Source: Microbacterium testaceum
GTDB lineage: Bacteria; Actinomycetota; Actinomycetes; Actinomycetales; Microbacteriaceae
Assembly (NCBI RefSeq): GCF_003075375.1
Contig: NZ_QDFT01000029.1
Coordinates: forward strand, 1-39,447
DNA: 39,447 nucleotides
Reading direction: 5' to 3'
Shown: piece after piece, positions 1 through 12,624 of the stretch
How positions within the stretch are numbered: position 1 is the stretch's first letter
Layout: every line of letters begins with the position of its first letter
The notes under the pieces: model-generated
The model's database searches: none
What the model was told of the DNA's origin: nothing
Seen by the model: only the letters and a program-made list of their open reading frames with translations
Made by a program: the position numbers and the translations under genes

Positions 1-70
1 CGTCTGCGCCGATTGCCGCCGTCCCGCGCAGTGCTGACAGCGCGCGGGACGGCGGCAATCGGCGCAGACG
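1..70. repeat. Perfect inverted repeat at the left edge (29-bp arms, 12-nt loop)
   Basis: Bases 1-29 are the exact reverse complement of bases 42-70, with 30-41 as the loop. It falls in the middle of the priA coding sequence. Reading priA inward, the zinc-binding cysteines are intact down to about base 28, then the arm repeats and the expected continuation is lost. This looks like a fold-back (chimeric) sequence end rather than a biological element, but the sequence alone cannot prove it. Confidence 0.9.
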
Positions 71-1197
71 AGCGAGGGCGCGTAGCCGGGGCGCGCGACC
101 TGCACCAGCACCGGTCCCTGCGACAAGGCCTCGCGAGCGGCGGCGAACGCCGAGGACGGCACACGCGACTGCCGCTGCTCGCCCTCTCGCGTGGCGCTGA
201 GCACCACGCGCGGACTCGGTCGGCGCGCCTGGGGGAGGTCGCGCACGTAGCCCACGTCGACCAGCCGCTGCACGTCGGTCGTGCGGGTGTGACCGGCGAA
301 CAGCAGCGCGGAGTGCTCGAGTTCCTGACGGACCAGGGCCGCGTCGCGGGCGTGCACCCCCGGTGCCAGCGGCTCGGCCAGCAGCGTGTCGCCGTCGTCC
401 CAGAGGGCGACGAGGCCCGTGTCGTGCGCGGGTGCGTACACGGCCGAGCGACGGCCGACGACGATGCACGGGACGGGGGCGAGGGTGCGCAGGTACTGGG
501 CGTAGCGCGCCGGACCGGCCTGGTCGGCGTCGTCGCGGACGACGGCCTCGGGCGCGACGAGCTCGGCCAGGGCGGCGAGCAGCTGCGCCTGATCGCGGTA
601 GTCGGGCACGACGAGCACGGCGCTGCGCCCGCGCGCCAGCGTGTGCACGGCCGCGGCGGCCAGCAGGTCGGCCCACGCGCCCCGCGGCAGCTCGGGGTGC
701 GGGCGCGGCGGGGCGTCGACGGCGAGGCGTTCGCCCGCGTCGAGGGCCGTCGCGAGGCCGGGATACGCGGCGAGGGTCGCTTCGGCGCGCTCGCGTGCGG
801 CGGGGACGACCTCGGGCGCCTCGGGCGCGGGCGCCGTCGCCCAGGCCTTCTCGGCGCGCACCATGCGTTTCGGGACGGCCAGGCGAAGGATGTCGCTCAC
901 CGAGCCCGCGGCACGGTCGGCGACGCGACGGGCGAGGGTGTACAGGCGCTCGGGCAGCACCGGGATGGGCGAGACCACGGCCTCGACGGCCGAGAGCGGG
1001 CGCTCGGTGCCGTCGTCGGCGACGACCTCGACCACGAAGGCGTCCATCATGCGGCCCGCGGATCGCAGGGGCACCTTGACCCGCACGCCGGGGGCGACGT
1101 CGGCGACGAGCGGGTGCGGGACGGCGTAGTCGAACAGGCGGTCGAGCTGCGGGACCGGCGACTCCAGCTGCACCCGCGCGACCCGACGCTCGCTCAT
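1..1197 (-). CDS. priA: Primosomal protein N' (PriA-like), 3' part missing
   Basis: This is the N-terminal part of the actinobacterial PriA-like replication-restart protein, starting at an ATG at 1197; about 390 codons lie in the window. The first 110 residues match the DNA-binding domain (VARVQLESPVPQLDRLFDYAVP, then PGVRVKVPLR). The helicase region follows, but the usual Walker A loop is absent: where GTGSGKT is expected the protein reads WADLLAAAAVHTLARG and then VLVVPDY. This is typical of actinobacterial PriA, which is thought to lack ATPase activity. Near the edge the Zn motif CADCRRPARCQHC (C-x2-C-x5-C-x2-C) is seen; after it the family usually continues GPL, but here AGRRQSAQT follows because of the inverted repeat at 1-70. 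Residues encoded by about 1-29 should not be trusted. It lies downstream of metK, as in Mycobacterium. Confidence 0.88.
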   Translation of the reverse strand, partial: MSERRVARVQLESPVPQLDRLFDYAVPHPLVADVAPGVRVKVPLRSAGRMMDAFVVEVVADDGTERPLSAVEAVVSPIPVLPERLYTLARRVADRAAGSVSDILRLAVPKRMVRAEKAWATAPAPEAPEVVPAARERAEATLAAYPGLATALDAGERLAVDAPPRPHPELPRGAWADLLAAAAVHTLARGRSAVLVVPDYRDQAQLLAALAELVAPEAVVRDDADQAGPARYAQYLRTLAPVPCIVVGRRSAVYAPAHDTGLVALWDDGDTLLAEPLAPGVHARDAALVRQELEHSALLFAGHTRTTDVQRLVDVGYVRDLPQARRPSPRVVLSATREGEQRQSRVPSSAFAAAREALSQGPVLVQVARPGYAPSLVCADCRRPARCQHCAGRRQSAQT

Positions 1198-1203
1198 GAC
1201 GAC

Positions 1204-1322
1204 ACGCCGAGCGCCGCCGTCAGGCCGTGCGCCGCCGACACGCCGGGCGCCGCCGTCGCGCCGTGCGCCGCCGTCACGCCGAGCGCCGCCGACACGCCGA
1301 GCGCCGCCATCACGCCGAGCGG
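1204..1322. repeat. 18-bp tandem repeat between metK and priA (about 6.6 copies)
   Basis: Imperfect units resembling ACGCCGAGCGCCGCCGTC start at 1204, 1222, 1240, 1258, 1276 and 1294, with a partial unit at 1312. The period is a multiple of three. On the minus strand, one frame reads a six-residue repeat (AALGVS/T) and ends in a TGA at 1194-1196 that overlaps the priA ATG (ATGA). Whether it is translated is unknown; no convincing ribosome binding site was seen in front of it. The rest of the 1198-1411 gap shows nothing else. Confidence 0.85.
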
Positions 1323-1411
1323 ACGACGCCCCTCCGCGGCCCGCGGCGGCGCCTCGGTCGTCGACCGGCCGCCGATCGATCCGCGGGCGGGGCGGACTCC
1401 CCCACCCACGC

Positions 1412-2605
1412 TCAGAGTCCGGCGGCCGCGCGCAGCTCGTCGACGCGGTCGGTGCGCTCCCAGGTGAAGTCCGCGAGCTCGCGACCGAAGTGGCCGTACG
1501 TGGCGGTCTGCGCGTAGATCGGGCGCAGCAGGTCGAGCTGTTCGACGATGGCCGCGGGGCGCAGGTCGAAGACCTCGCGGATCGCCCGCACGATGACGTC
1601 GTCGGCCACGTGGGCGGTGCCGAACGACTCGACGTACAGTCCGACGGGGTTGGCCTTGCCGATCGCGTACGCGATCTGCACCTCGAGGCGGTCGGCGAGC
1701 CCCGCGGCGACGGCGTTCTTGGCGACCCACCGCATGGCGTAGGCCGCCGAGCGGTCCACCTTCGACGGGTCCTTTCCGCTGAACGCCCCACCGCCGTGAC
1801 GGGACGCGCCGCCGTAGGTGTCGATGATGATCTTGCGCCCGGTCAGCCCGGCGTCGCCCTTGGGGCCGCCGATGACGAAGGGCCCGGCCGGGTTGATGTA
1901 GTACTTCACGTCGGGCAGGTCGAGCCCCGTCTCGGCGAGCACGGGATCGATCACCGCGGCCTGCACCTCGGCACGCAGGTCTTCTTGCGAGATGTCGGGG
2001 TGGTGCTGCGTCGACAGCACGACGGAATCGACCGAGCGGGGAACGAGGCCGTCGTAGCCGAGCGTGACCTGGGTCTTGCCGTCGGGACGCAGGAACGCCA
2101 GCTCTCCGCTCTTGCGGACGGATGCCAACCGCTCGGCGATGCGGTGCGCGGTCCACGCCGCCATCGGCATGAGCTGCGGGGTCTCGTTCGTGGCGAAGCC
2201 GAACATGATCCCCTGGTCGCCCGCGCCCTGCAGGTCGCGCGGGTCGACGGAGCCGCGCTCGCGCTGCTCGAAGGCCTTGTTGACGCCGGCGGCGATGTCG
2301 GAGGACTGCGCGCCGATCGACACGCTGACGCCGCACGAGTCGCCGTCGAATCCGGTGTCGCTCGAGGTGTACCCGATGCGGGTGACCACGTCGCGCACGA
2401 TCGCGGGGATCTCGACGTAGGCGCTCGTGGACACCTCGCCGGCGACGTGCACCAGACCCGTCGTGACGAGGGTCTCGACGGCGACACGACCGGAGGGGTC
2501 CTCGGTGAGGATCGCGTCGAGGATGCTGTCGGAGATCTGGTCGCAGATCTTGTCGGGGTGTCCTTCGGTGACGGACTCGGACGTGAACAGGCGCAGGTCG
2601 GTCAA
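1412..2605 (-). CDS. metK: S-adenosylmethionine synthetase
   Basis: MetK makes S-adenosylmethionine from methionine and ATP in the cytoplasm. The 397-residue product has the usual family length (about 400). Visible motifs are [17 protein letters not shown] at the N-terminus (ATP/methionine site), [10 protein letters not shown] in the first third and the P-loop-like GGGAFSGKD further on. The start chosen is a TTG at 2605, giving [11 protein letters not shown], with GGAG about six bases upstream; longer readings from 2644 or 2642 run into the terminator hairpin and add residues foreign to the family. It stands alone between a terminator (2647-2679) and priA. In many actinobacteria coaBC precedes it; here it does not. 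Confidence 0.97.
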   Translation of the reverse strand: MTDLRLFTSESVTEGHPDKICDQISDSILDAILTEDPSGRVAVETLVTTGLVHVAGEVSTSAYVEIPAIVRDVVTRIGYTSSDTGFDGDSCGVSVSIGAQSSDIAAGVNKAFEQRERGSVDPRDLQGAGDQGIMFGFATNETPQLMPMAAWTAHRIAERLASVRKSGELAFLRPDGKTQVTLGYDGLVPRSVDSVVLSTQHHPDISQEDLRAEVQAAVIDPVLAETGLDLPDVKYYINPAGPFVIGGPKGDAGLTGRKIIIDTYGGASRHGGGAFSGKDPSKVDRSAAYAMRWVAKNAVAAGLADRLEVQIAYAIGKANPVGLYVESFGTAHVADDVIVRAIREVFDLRPAAIVEQLDLLRPIYAQTATYGHFGRELADFTWERTDRVDELRAAAGL

Positions 2606-2646
2606 GACGACTCCGGAGGGCTGAAGGGGCGGGGACGGGCACAAGT

Positions 2647-2679
2647 ATGCCCCGGGCGGCGGTGAGCCGCCCGGGGCAT
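2647..2679 (-). terminator. Strong hairpin terminator after rpoZ
   Basis: A perfect 14-bp stem (647-660 with 666-679, window thousands 2) closes on the 5-nt loop GGTGA. It lies 42 bp past the rpoZ stop and upstream of the metK start. There is no long T tract, as is common in high-GC actinobacteria. The last 41 bases of the window hold a hairpin of the same design. Confidence 0.75.
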
Positions 2680-2721
2680 CGTCACATCTGTGAACAGATC
2701 ACGAGAGTGCGCGGGTGTGGA

Positions 2722-2976
2722 TCACTCCGCGGCGCGCAGGCGCAGCTTGTCTTCGTGGATCTCGTGCAGCGCGATGGTGAGGGGCTTGTCCTCGACGGTG
2801 GAGTCGACCAGCGGGCCGACGTTGTCGAAGAGGTTTCCCTCGTGCAGGTCGGAGTAGTAGTCGTTGATCTGACGCGCGCGCTTGGACGCGTAGATGACGA
2901 GCTGGTACTTCGAGTCGACCTTGTCGAGCAGAGCGTCGATGGGCGGGTCGATGATGCCCTTGTCACGTCCGGCCAT
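2722..2976 (-). CDS. rpoZ: RNA polymerase omega subunit
   Basis: The 84-residue product is the omega subunit, which helps assemble RNA polymerase by clamping the beta' subunit. Recognisable parts are [18 protein letters not shown] near the N-terminus, the conserved stretch [16 protein letters not shown] and the acidic C-terminus. The ATG at 2976 has a textbook AGGAGG site eight bases upstream, so the longer upstream reading is rejected. It follows the mIHF-gmk gene by 114 bp, with its own candidate promoter in the gap, and is followed by a strong terminator. The mIHF-gmk-rpoZ order is conserved in actinobacteria. Confidence 0.96.
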   Translation of the reverse strand: MAGRDKGIIDPPIDALLDKVDSKYQLVIYASKRARQINDYYSDLHEGNLFDNVGPLVDSTVEDKPLTIALHEIHEDKLRLRAAE

Positions 2977-3039
2977 GGGGAACCTCCTGGTTCGGCGGAT
3001 GGGGTGGATGCGGCGCGACGAGCGCCGAAGCATCCTCTT

Positions 3040-3045
3040 ATTCTA
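3040..3045 (-). promoter_or_regulatory. Candidate -10 element (TAGAAT) for rpoZ
   Basis: On the minus strand the gmk-rpoZ gap contains GGCTAGAATAAG, a good match to the actinobacterial -10 (TANNNT). The start would lie near 3033 and leave a leader of nearly 60 nt before rpoZ. No clear -35 was seen, so this is a suggestion of an internal promoter. Confidence 0.45.
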
Positions 3046-3090
3046 GCCGACGCCGACCCGGCTCGTGCCGAGGGGCGTCGCGGGTCGTCG

Positions 3091-3996
3091 TCAGTGCTGC
3101 GCGGACGCCAGCGCCACCACGTCGCGCGCCGCGGAGGCCACGTCCTCGTTGACGACGCGGTAGTCGAACTCGTTCTGCGCGGCGAGCTCGACCCGGGCGG
3201 TGCGCAGGCGACGCGCGCGCTCCTCGGCATCCTCGGTCCCCCGTCCGACCAGACGATCGACGAGTTCGTCCCAGCTCGGCGGGAGCAGGAACACCAGGGT
3301 CGCCGAGGGGTCGGCCGCCCGCACCTGGCGGGCGCCCTGCAGGTCGATCTCGAGAAGGGCCGTTCCACCGGCCGCGAGCACGCGCTCGATGGGCTCTCGG
3401 GGCGTGCCGTAGCGGTTCTGGTTGTGCACCACGGCCCACTCCAGGAGCTCCCCCGCCGCGACGAGCCGGTCGAATTCGGCGTCGTCGACGAAGTAGTAGT
3501 GCTGCCCGTCGACCTCGCCGGGCCGGGGAGAGCGCGTCGTCGCCGACACCGAGAGGTGGATCTCGGGGTAGTTCTCTTTGATGTGGGCGGCGACGGTGCC
3601 CTTGCCGACCGCGGTCGGACCGGCCAGCACGATCAGGCGGCTGCGGCCCTCGCGCGGACCCGGCTCGGGCCAGCGCGCGTCGAGGTAGGCCCGCAGCGCG
3701 TCGCGCTGGCGCGTACCGAGACCCCCGAGGCGCTTGACGGGCGAGATGTTCAACGAGGTCAGGATGCGGTCGCGCTTGCTCTCGCCGATCGCGGGGATCG
3801 CCGTGAGGAACTCGGTCACGCGCATCGCGCCGGCCGCCGACTGCGGGTCGGCGAGGGCCCGCCGCAGCAGCTCCTGCGGAGAGATGACGCGCGTCGAGAC
3901 GTCGCGCTTGAGAGCGGCGCGCTCGCGACGGGCCTCGACGGCGCGTCGCGACGCGGCGGCGCGGTCGACCTCGGGCGGACGACGGGTTTCAACCAT
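3091..3996 (-). CDS. gmk: Guanylate kinase fused to an N-terminal mycobacterial-type IHF domain
   Basis: This 301-residue protein joins two proteins that are separate neighbours in Mycobacterium (mIHF and Gmk). Residues 1 to about 110 match the mIHF DNA-binding family: a basic helix (ASRRAVEARRERAALKRD), VISPQELLRRALAD, and the helix-two-turn-helix part with AIPAIGESKRDRIL, ISPVKRLGGLG and RQRDALRAYL. Residues 122-301 are guanylate kinase (GMP + ATP to GDP), with P-loop GPTAVGKG at 126-133 and the GMP-binding TTRSPRPGEVDGQHYYF. Standard Gmk is about 200 residues, so the extra 100 are accounted for by mIHF. No start with a good site is seen between the domains. The ATG at 3996 overlaps the pyrF stop by 8 nt, which suggests translational coupling to the pyrimidine operon. 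Confidence 0.93.
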   Translation of the reverse strand: MVETRRPPEVDRAAASRRAVEARRERAALKRDVSTRVISPQELLRRALADPQSAAGAMRVTEFLTAIPAIGESKRDRILTSLNISPVKRLGGLGTRQRDALRAYLDARWPEPGPREGRSRLIVLAGPTAVGKGTVAAHIKENYPEIHLSVSATTRSPRPGEVDGQHYYFVDDAEFDRLVAAGELLEWAVVHNQNRYGTPREPIERVLAAGGTALLEIDLQGARQVRAADPSATLVFLLPPSWDELVDRLVGRGTEDAEERARRLRTARVELAAQNEFDYRVVNEDVASAARDVVALASAQH

Positions 3997-4845
3997 TCAA
4001 GGACTCCCGGTAGAGCGCGGCGCGCTCGTCGATGCGGGCGGCGAGACGGTCGGGTCCGACCGCGAGGATGCTGCGGCTCTCGTTCGCCACGACGCCCTTG
4101 GCGACGTAGCCGAACAGACGGCGCAGGTCGGACGGGGCGGCCCCCTGCGCACCGAAGCCCGGCGCGAGGATCGGCATGCCCGCCAGCGCCACGTCGCCCA
4201 GACCGAAGGCGCCGCGGTCGACCGTGGCCCCCACGACCACGCCCACCGGGCCGAGGGCGCCGGGCGCGCCGATGTTCGCCTCGTTCACGTCGTGCGCCAC
4301 GCGCGCGGCGACGTGCTCGCGATCGCCCACGGCGAGGGCGTCGTCGACGATCGCGCTCTGCAGCGCACGCGCCTCGGGGTTGCTCGTCGCGGTGAGCACG
4401 AACGCGCCCTTGCCGTGTCGCACGGCCAGGCCGAGCGTGTCGCGCAGCGAGTCGGCGCCCATGTAGGGCGACAGGGTGACGGCATCCGCCTCGAGAGGAG
4501 CACCGGGCTCGAGCCACGCGTGCGCGTAGCCCTCCATGGTCGTGCCGATGTCGCCGCGCTTGGCGTCCGCGATGACGAGCAGGCCCGCCTCGCGGGCGGC
4601 GGCCATCACGTCCTCGAGCGCGGCGAACCCTTTCGACCCGTACCGCTCGTAGAACGCCACCTGCGGCTTGACCACACCGACGCGGCCGCGGGCGGCCTCG
4701 ACCACCCGCAGGCCGAAGTCGCGGGCACCGGATGCCGTGGCATCCAGCCCCCACGCCGACAGCAGTGCGGCGTGGGGGTCGATGCCGACGCACAGGGCGC
4801 CGTGCAGGTCGAGGGCGGCCGAGAGCCGCTGACCGAACGTGTCGC

Positions 4846-4849
<4 letters not shown>
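3989..4849 (-). CDS. pyrF: Orotidine-5'-phosphate decarboxylase
   Basis: PyrF carries out the last step of UMP synthesis, decarboxylating OMP. At 286 residues it is the long type (PyrF type 2) found in actinobacteria. The substrate-binding start LCVGIDPH, the lysine-containing [12 protein letters not shown] and the catalytic [11 protein letters not shown] (Asp-Lys-Asp cluster) are visible; LAPGFGAQG near residue 225 binds phosphate. The GTG start at 4849 overlaps the carB stop (GTGA), and its own stop overlaps the gmk ATG by 8 nt. It is the last biosynthetic gene of the pyr operon. Confidence 0.97.
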
Positions 4850-8125
<3,276 letters not shown>

Positions 8126-8133
<8 letters not shown>

Positions 8134-9298
8134 TGGTCTTGGTCTCCTGATCAGCGATCACCATGTCGCGGAAGCGGTCGAACAGGTAGTTGGCGTCGTG
8201 CGGACCCGAGGCGGCCTCGGGGTGGTACTGCACGCTGAACGCGGGGATGTCGAGGGCGCGCAGACCCTCGACGACGTTGTCGTTGAGGCCGATGTGGCTG
8301 ACCTCGACGCGCCCGAAGCCCGCGGGGCTGTCGATGATCTCGTCGAGGGGGGCCTCGACCGCGAAGCCGTGGTTCTGCGAGGTGATCTCGACGCGGCCGG
8401 TGGTCTTGTCGAGCACGGGCTGGTTGATGCCGCGGTGACCGAACGGCAGCTTGTAGGTGCCGAAGCCCAGGGCGCGACCCAGCAGCTGGTTGCCGAAGCA
8501 GATGCCGAAGAACGGCAGGCCGTCGCCGAGCACCGCGCGCAACAGTTCGACGTGCTGGTCGGATGCCGCGGGGTCGCCGGGGCCGTTGGAGTAGAACGCC
8601 GCGACCGGTTCGATCGCGCGGATCTCGTCGATGGTCGCCGACTGCGGGAAGACGTGCACGTCGAACCCGCGCGCCGCGAGGTTGTCGATGGTCGACTTCT
8701 TCACGCCCAGGTCGAGCACCGCGAGGTTGCCGATGCGCTCGGCGGTGGCCGGGGTGACCTCGACCTCGGTGACCGAGACCTCGGCCGACAGGTTGCGGCC
8801 CGCCATGCCCGGCGCCTCGCGCACGCGGCGCAGCTGCTCGTCGGCGTCGAGGCTCGCGGCCTCGCCCGAGAACACGCCGCCGCGCATGCTGCCCGAGGAG
8901 CGGATGCGACGCGTCACCGCGCGCGTGTCGATCCCCGAGATGCCGACGATGCCGTCCTCGACGAGCGCCTCGTCGAGCGAGCGGTTCGCGCGCCAGTTCG
9001 ACACCATGCGCGAGGGGTCGCGCACGACGTAGCCGGCCACCCAGATGCGACGCGACTCGGGGTCCTCGTCGTTCACGCCGGTGTTGCCGATGTGGGGGGC
9101 GGTCTGCAGGACGATCTGTCCCGCGTACGAGGGGTCGGTGATCGTCTCCTGGTACCCGGTCATGCCGGTGGCGAAGACGACCTCGCCGAGGGTCTCGCCG
9201 CGCGCGCCGTACGCGCGGCCGGTGTAGCGGGTGCCGTCTTCGAGCACGAGGACGGCCGGTTCTCGCGCGGAGAGCGCGGAAGGGATCAGGGCGGTCAT
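8126..9298 (-). CDS. carA: Carbamoyl-phosphate synthase, small (glutaminase) subunit
   Basis: CarA releases ammonia from glutamine and channels it to CarB. The 390-residue protein has the N-terminal CPSase_sm domain ([36 protein letters not shown]) and a C-terminal class I glutamine amidotransferase domain with the nucleophilic Cys in [12 protein letters not shown] and the His/Glu in [10 protein letters not shown]. The start is the ATG at 9298, giving [17 protein letters not shown]; longer readings enter the upstream gene. It overlaps the preceding membrane-protein gene by 4 nt (ATGA) and carB by 8 nt. Confidence 0.97.
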
Positions 9299-9798
9299 GC
9301 GTCGCTTCCTGTCGAGGTGATGAGCGGACGGATGGCGTCGGCGAGGGCTTTCGCCGAGGCATCCTGAGGTCGGAGGTAGGTGTCGACGACCGTGTCGTCG
9401 TCGATGCGCCAGCTGACGCGGGTCAACCCGTCGCGTTCGACCACGCGGTCGATGGCGACGGTGGCCTGGGCGGCATCCACGAGGCGGTCGCGGGTGAGCG
9501 CGATGCGCGGCTGGCCCGGCAGGTCGAGCGCGACGCCGGCCGAGGTGACCGTGACGTCGACGCGGGAGCGGAAGCCGAGACCCTTGAGGGCGAGACGCTC
9601 GAGCGGCTCGTCGTGACGGGTCGTGGCGACGTAGAGCCCCGGGAACACTGCCGTCTCGACGGCGTCCGCGGGCAGCTCCCCCACCGGGACGGAGTAGCGC
9701 GCATCGCGCCGCGTTCGTCGCACCCAGGCCCACGCGAGCAGCGCGAGCAGGACGACGGCGATGCCGGCCATGACCAGCAGGGCGCCCTCGCGACTCAC
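9295..9798 (-). CDS. Small membrane protein of the pyrimidine operon, function unknown
   Basis: This 167-residue protein begins with one transmembrane helix ([20 protein letters not shown], residues 6-25), followed by a basic RRTRRDAR stretch and a soluble, beta-rich domain of about 130 residues, probably cytoplasmic. It corresponds in position and layout to Rv1382 of M. tuberculosis, between pyrC and carA, annotated there only as an exported or membrane protein; some relatives are described as PH-like. The GTG at 9798 overlaps the pyrC stop (GTGA) and its stop overlaps the carA start (ATGA), so it is tightly coupled to both. Its conserved place suggests a role linked to pyrimidine synthesis, but no reaction can be assigned. 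Confidence 0.9.
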   Translation of the reverse strand: MSREGALLVMAGIAVVLLALLAWAWVRRTRRDARYSVPVGELPADAVETAVFPGLYVATTRHDEPLERLALKGLGFRSRVDVTVTSAGVALDLPGQPRIALTRDRLVDAAQATVAIDRVVERDGLTRVSWRIDDDTVVDTYLRPQDASAKALADAIRPLITSTGSDA

Positions 9799-11117
9799 GC
9801 GAGCGCCCCGGGGGCGTCGAGCACCGCGCCGTCGACGACGGTCGGGATGCCGGCGCGCACGGTCCACCGCACCTCGCCGGGGAGCTCCCGGCCCAGGTAC
9901 GGCGAGTTCGTGCTGCGACCGCGCAGGTCGGCGACAGCGAACGTCCGCGTGGGGCGCGGGTCGTACAGCGTGAAGGTCGCAGGTTGACCGGCCGCGACGG
10001 GCGTGCCGTGACCGTCGAGCCGGCCGATGCGCGCGGGCGTCGCCGACATCACGCGCGCCACGTCGGCCCAGGTCATCAGGCCCGTGTCGACCATCGCCTG
10101 GTGCACGACGCGCAGCGCGCTCTCGAGGCCGACCATGCCGTTGGCCGCGGCCGCCCACTCGCAGGCCTTCGCCTCGGCGGGGTGCGGGGCGTGGTCGGTC
10201 GCCACGATGTCGATCGTGCCGTCGGCGAGACCCTCGCGCACGGCGAGCACGTCCTCTTCGCGGCGCAACGGCGGGTTGACCTTGAAGCGCGCGTCGTAGT
10301 CGCGCACGAGCTCGTCGGTCAGCAGCAGGTGGTGCGGGGTCACCTCGGCGGTGACGTTGACGCCGCGCTTCTTGGCCCAGCGGATGATGTCGACGGAGCC
10401 CGCGGTGCTGAGGTGGCACACGTGCAGGCGCGAGCCGACGTGCTCGGCCAGCAGCACGTCGCGCGCGATGATCGACTCCTCGGCGACGGCGGGCCAGCCG
10501 GTGAGGCCCAGCTCGGCCGAGACGGCGCCCTCGTTCATCTGCGCCCCCTCGGTGAGGCGCGGGTCCTGCGCGTGCTGGGCGATGACGCCGTCGAAGGCCT
10601 TCACGTACTCCAGCGCGCGGCGCATGATCAGCGGGTCGAAGACGCAGAAGCCGTCGTCGCTGAACACGCGGACGCGGGCGCGGGAGTCGGCCATGGCGCC
10701 GAGCTCGGCGAGCCGCTCGCCCTTCTGCCCCACCGTCACGGCCCCGATCGGCTGCACGTGGACGAAGCCGGCGGCCTCACCGAGGGCCAGCTCCTGCTCG
10801 ACGACCCCGGCGGTGTCGGCGACGGGCGAGGTGTTCGGCATGGCGAAGACGGTGGCGAAACCGCCCGCCGCGGCCGCCCGAGAACCCGTGAGGATCGTCT
10901 CGGATGCCTCGAACCCGGGCTCGCGCAGGTGCACGTGCAGGTCGACCAGGCCCGGGAGGGCGATCAGCCCGTCGGCGTCGACGACGGTCGCACCGGCGTG
11001 CGACAGGCCCGACCCGGTCTCGGCGATGACGCCGTCGCGGACGAGGAGGTCGGTGGCATCCTGACCCTCGACGCGCGCGCCGCGCACCAGAAGGGTCTGG
11101 GGGGTGGCGTGGCTCAT
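9795..11117 (-). CDS. pyrC: Dihydroorotase
   Basis: PyrC closes N-carbamoyl-aspartate to dihydroorotate. The 440-residue protein is a class I dihydroorotase of the amidohydrolase fold: the metal-binding HVHLREPG follows GLVDL near residue 58, with MPNTSPV, HLSTAGS and the catalytic-Asp motif TDHAPHP in the expected order. A small N-terminal beta-sandwich ([10 protein letters not shown]) is present, as usual. The ATG at 11117 overlaps the pyrB stop by 4 nt; its own stop overlaps the next gene by 4 nt. Confidence 0.97.
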   Translation of the reverse strand: MSHATPQTLLVRGARVEGQDATDLLVRDGVIAETGSGLSHAGATVVDADGLIALPGLVDLHVHLREPGFEASETILTGSRAAAAGGFATVFAMPNTSPVADTAGVVEQELALGEAAGFVHVQPIGAVTVGQKGERLAELGAMADSRARVRVFSDDGFCVFDPLIMRRALEYVKAFDGVIAQHAQDPRLTEGAQMNEGAVSAELGLTGWPAVAEESIIARDVLLAEHVGSRLHVCHLSTAGSVDIIRWAKKRGVNVTAEVTPHHLLLTDELVRDYDARFKVNPPLRREEDVLAVREGLADGTIDIVATDHAPHPAEAKACEWAAAANGMVGLESALRVVHQAMVDTGLMTWADVARVMSATPARIGRLDGHGTPVAAGQPATFTLYDPRPTRTFAVADLRGRSTNSPYLGRELPGEVRWTVRAGIPTVVDGAVLDAPGALA

Positions 11118-12082
11118 CGGAGGTCCTCTCTCTCGCTGTCGGGCCGCTCGCCCGCCAGCAGCAGGTACAGCACGGCCATCCGCACGGAGACACCGTTCGT
11201 GACCTGCTCGAGCACCGTCGAGCGCGGGGAATCGGCGGCTTCGGCGGAGATCTCCAGGCCCCGGTTCATCGGACCGGGGTGTAGAACGATGCTACCGCCC
11301 GGCAGGGCCTGCAGACGCCGGGCGTCCAGGCCGTATCGCCGGGAATACTCCCGTTCAGTCGGGAAATACGCCGCCGACATGCGCTCGAGCTGGATGCGCA
11401 GCATCATGAGCGCGTCGGGAGCGGCGGCGATCGCGCGATCCAGGTCGTACTCGACCTCGATCGGCCAGCCGCTGACGTCCTGCGGCACCAGGGTGGGCGG
11501 GGCCACCAGCGTGACATGCGCGCCGAGGGTGTGCAGCAGCCACACGTTCGAACGGGCGACGCGGGAGTGCAGCACGTCGCCGACGATCGTGACCCGGATG
11601 CCGTCGAGGTCGCGGCCGCGACTGGCATCGCCGTGCAGGCGCTTGCGGATCGTGAAGGCGTCGAGCAGTGCCTGCGTGGGGTGCTCGTGGGTGCCGTCGC
11701 CCGCGTTCACCACGCCGGCGCTGATCCAGCCGGACGTCGCGAGGGTGCGCGGGGCCCCCGATGCGCCGTGGCGGATGACCACGGCATCCGCCCCCATCGC
11801 CTGCAGCGTCTGGGCGGTGTCCTGCAGCGACTCGCCCTTGCTGACGCTCGAGCCCTTCGCCGAGAAGTTGATGACGTCGGCCGAGAGGCGCTTGGCGGCG
11901 GCCTCGAACGAGATGCGGGTGCGCGTGGAGTCCTCGAAGAAGAGGTTGACGACGGTCTTGCCGCGCAGCGTCGGGAGTTTCTTGACCTCGCGGCGCTGGG
12001 TGTCGGCCATGTCCTCGGCGACGTCGAGGATCTCGAGGGCCTCGGTGCGCGAGAGGTGCTGGGTGTCGAGCAGGTGCCTCAT
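11114..12082 (-). CDS. pyrB: Aspartate carbamoyltransferase, catalytic chain
   Basis: PyrB joins carbamoyl phosphate and aspartate, the committed step of pyrimidine synthesis. The 322-residue chain carries the family signatures [13 protein letters not shown] (carbamoyl-phosphate binding), the Lys-containing [12 protein letters not shown] loop, [13 protein letters not shown] and [12 protein letters not shown]. No regulatory chain (pyrI) is nearby, which fits control by PyrR instead. It overlaps pyrR and pyrC by 4 nt each (ATGA). Confidence 0.98.
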   Translation of the reverse strand: MRHLLDTQHLSRTEALEILDVAEDMADTQRREVKKLPTLRGKTVVNLFFEDSTRTRISFEAAAKRLSADVINFSAKGSSVSKGESLQDTAQTLQAMGADAVVIRHGASGAPRTLATSGWISAGVVNAGDGTHEHPTQALLDAFTIRKRLHGDASRGRDLDGIRVTIVGDVLHSRVARSNVWLLHTLGAHVTLVAPPTLVPQDVSGWPIEVEYDLDRAIAAAPDALMMLRIQLERMSAAYFPTEREYSRRYGLDARRLQALPGGSIVLHPGPMNRGLEISAEAADSPRSTVLEQVTNGVSVRMAVLYLLLAGERPDSEREDLR

Positions 12083-12609
12083 GACTCGATCGTCACCTCT
12101 TCGACGCCGTCGACCTCGGCGAGGCGGACGTTGACGCGCTCGTCGCGCGCGCTCGGCAGGTTCTTGCCCACGAAGTCGGGGCGGATCGGGAGTTCGCGGT
12201 GGCCCCGGTCGATGAGCGTCGCCAGGCGCACCGCGGCGGGGCGCCCGATGTCCTGCAGGGCGTCGAGGGCGGCGCGGATGCTGCGGCCCGAGAACAGCAC
12301 GTCGTCGACGAGGACGACGGTCTTGCCGTCGATGCCGCCGACGGGGATCTCGGTGCGCCGCGGGGCTCGCGTCGGGTTGCGGTGCAGGTCGTCGCGGTAC
12401 ATCGTCACGTCGAGCGCACCGACCGGGACCTGTGCGCCGCCGAAGTCGCCGATCATCGGGGCGATGCGGTTGGCGAGGGTGACGCCGCGGGTCGGGATGC
12501 CGAGGAGGACGAGTCCTTCCGGTCCCTTGTTGGACTCCAGGATCTCGTGCGAGATGCGCGTCAAAGCGCGGGCGATGTCGGCATCGTGCATGACGGTGCG
12601 TGTACTCAT
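12079..12609 (-). CDS. pyrR: Pyrimidine operon regulator / uracil phosphoribosyltransferase
   Basis: PyrR senses UMP/UTP and binds a hairpin in the pyr mRNA leader; it also has uracil phosphoribosyltransferase activity. The 176-residue protein shows the PRPP-binding loop [25 protein letters not shown] segment near residue 105 and the typical GIPTRGV and MYRDDL segments. The ATG at 12609 follows GGGAGC by about five bases; the longer reading adds MRRRREQR without a site. It is the first gene of the eight-gene chain and lies behind a candidate promoter (12668-12673) and PyrR-binding hairpin (12625-12640). Confidence 0.97.
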   Translation of the reverse strand: MSTRTVMHDADIARALTRISHEILESNKGPEGLVLLGIPTRGVTLANRIAPMIGDFGGAQVPVGALDVTMYRDDLHRNPTRAPRRTEIPVGGIDGKTVVLVDDVLFSGRSIRAALDALQDIGRPAAVRLATLIDRGHRELPIRPDFVGKNLPSARDERVNVRLAEVDGVEEVTIES

Positions 12610-12624
12610 CCGCTGCTCCCTTCT

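Noticed and set aside
2647..4395. Plus-strand open frame of 582 codons opposite gmk and pyrF
   Set aside because: Antisense frame caused by high GC; the minus strand carries clear conserved enzymes, and the translated sequence resembles nothing.
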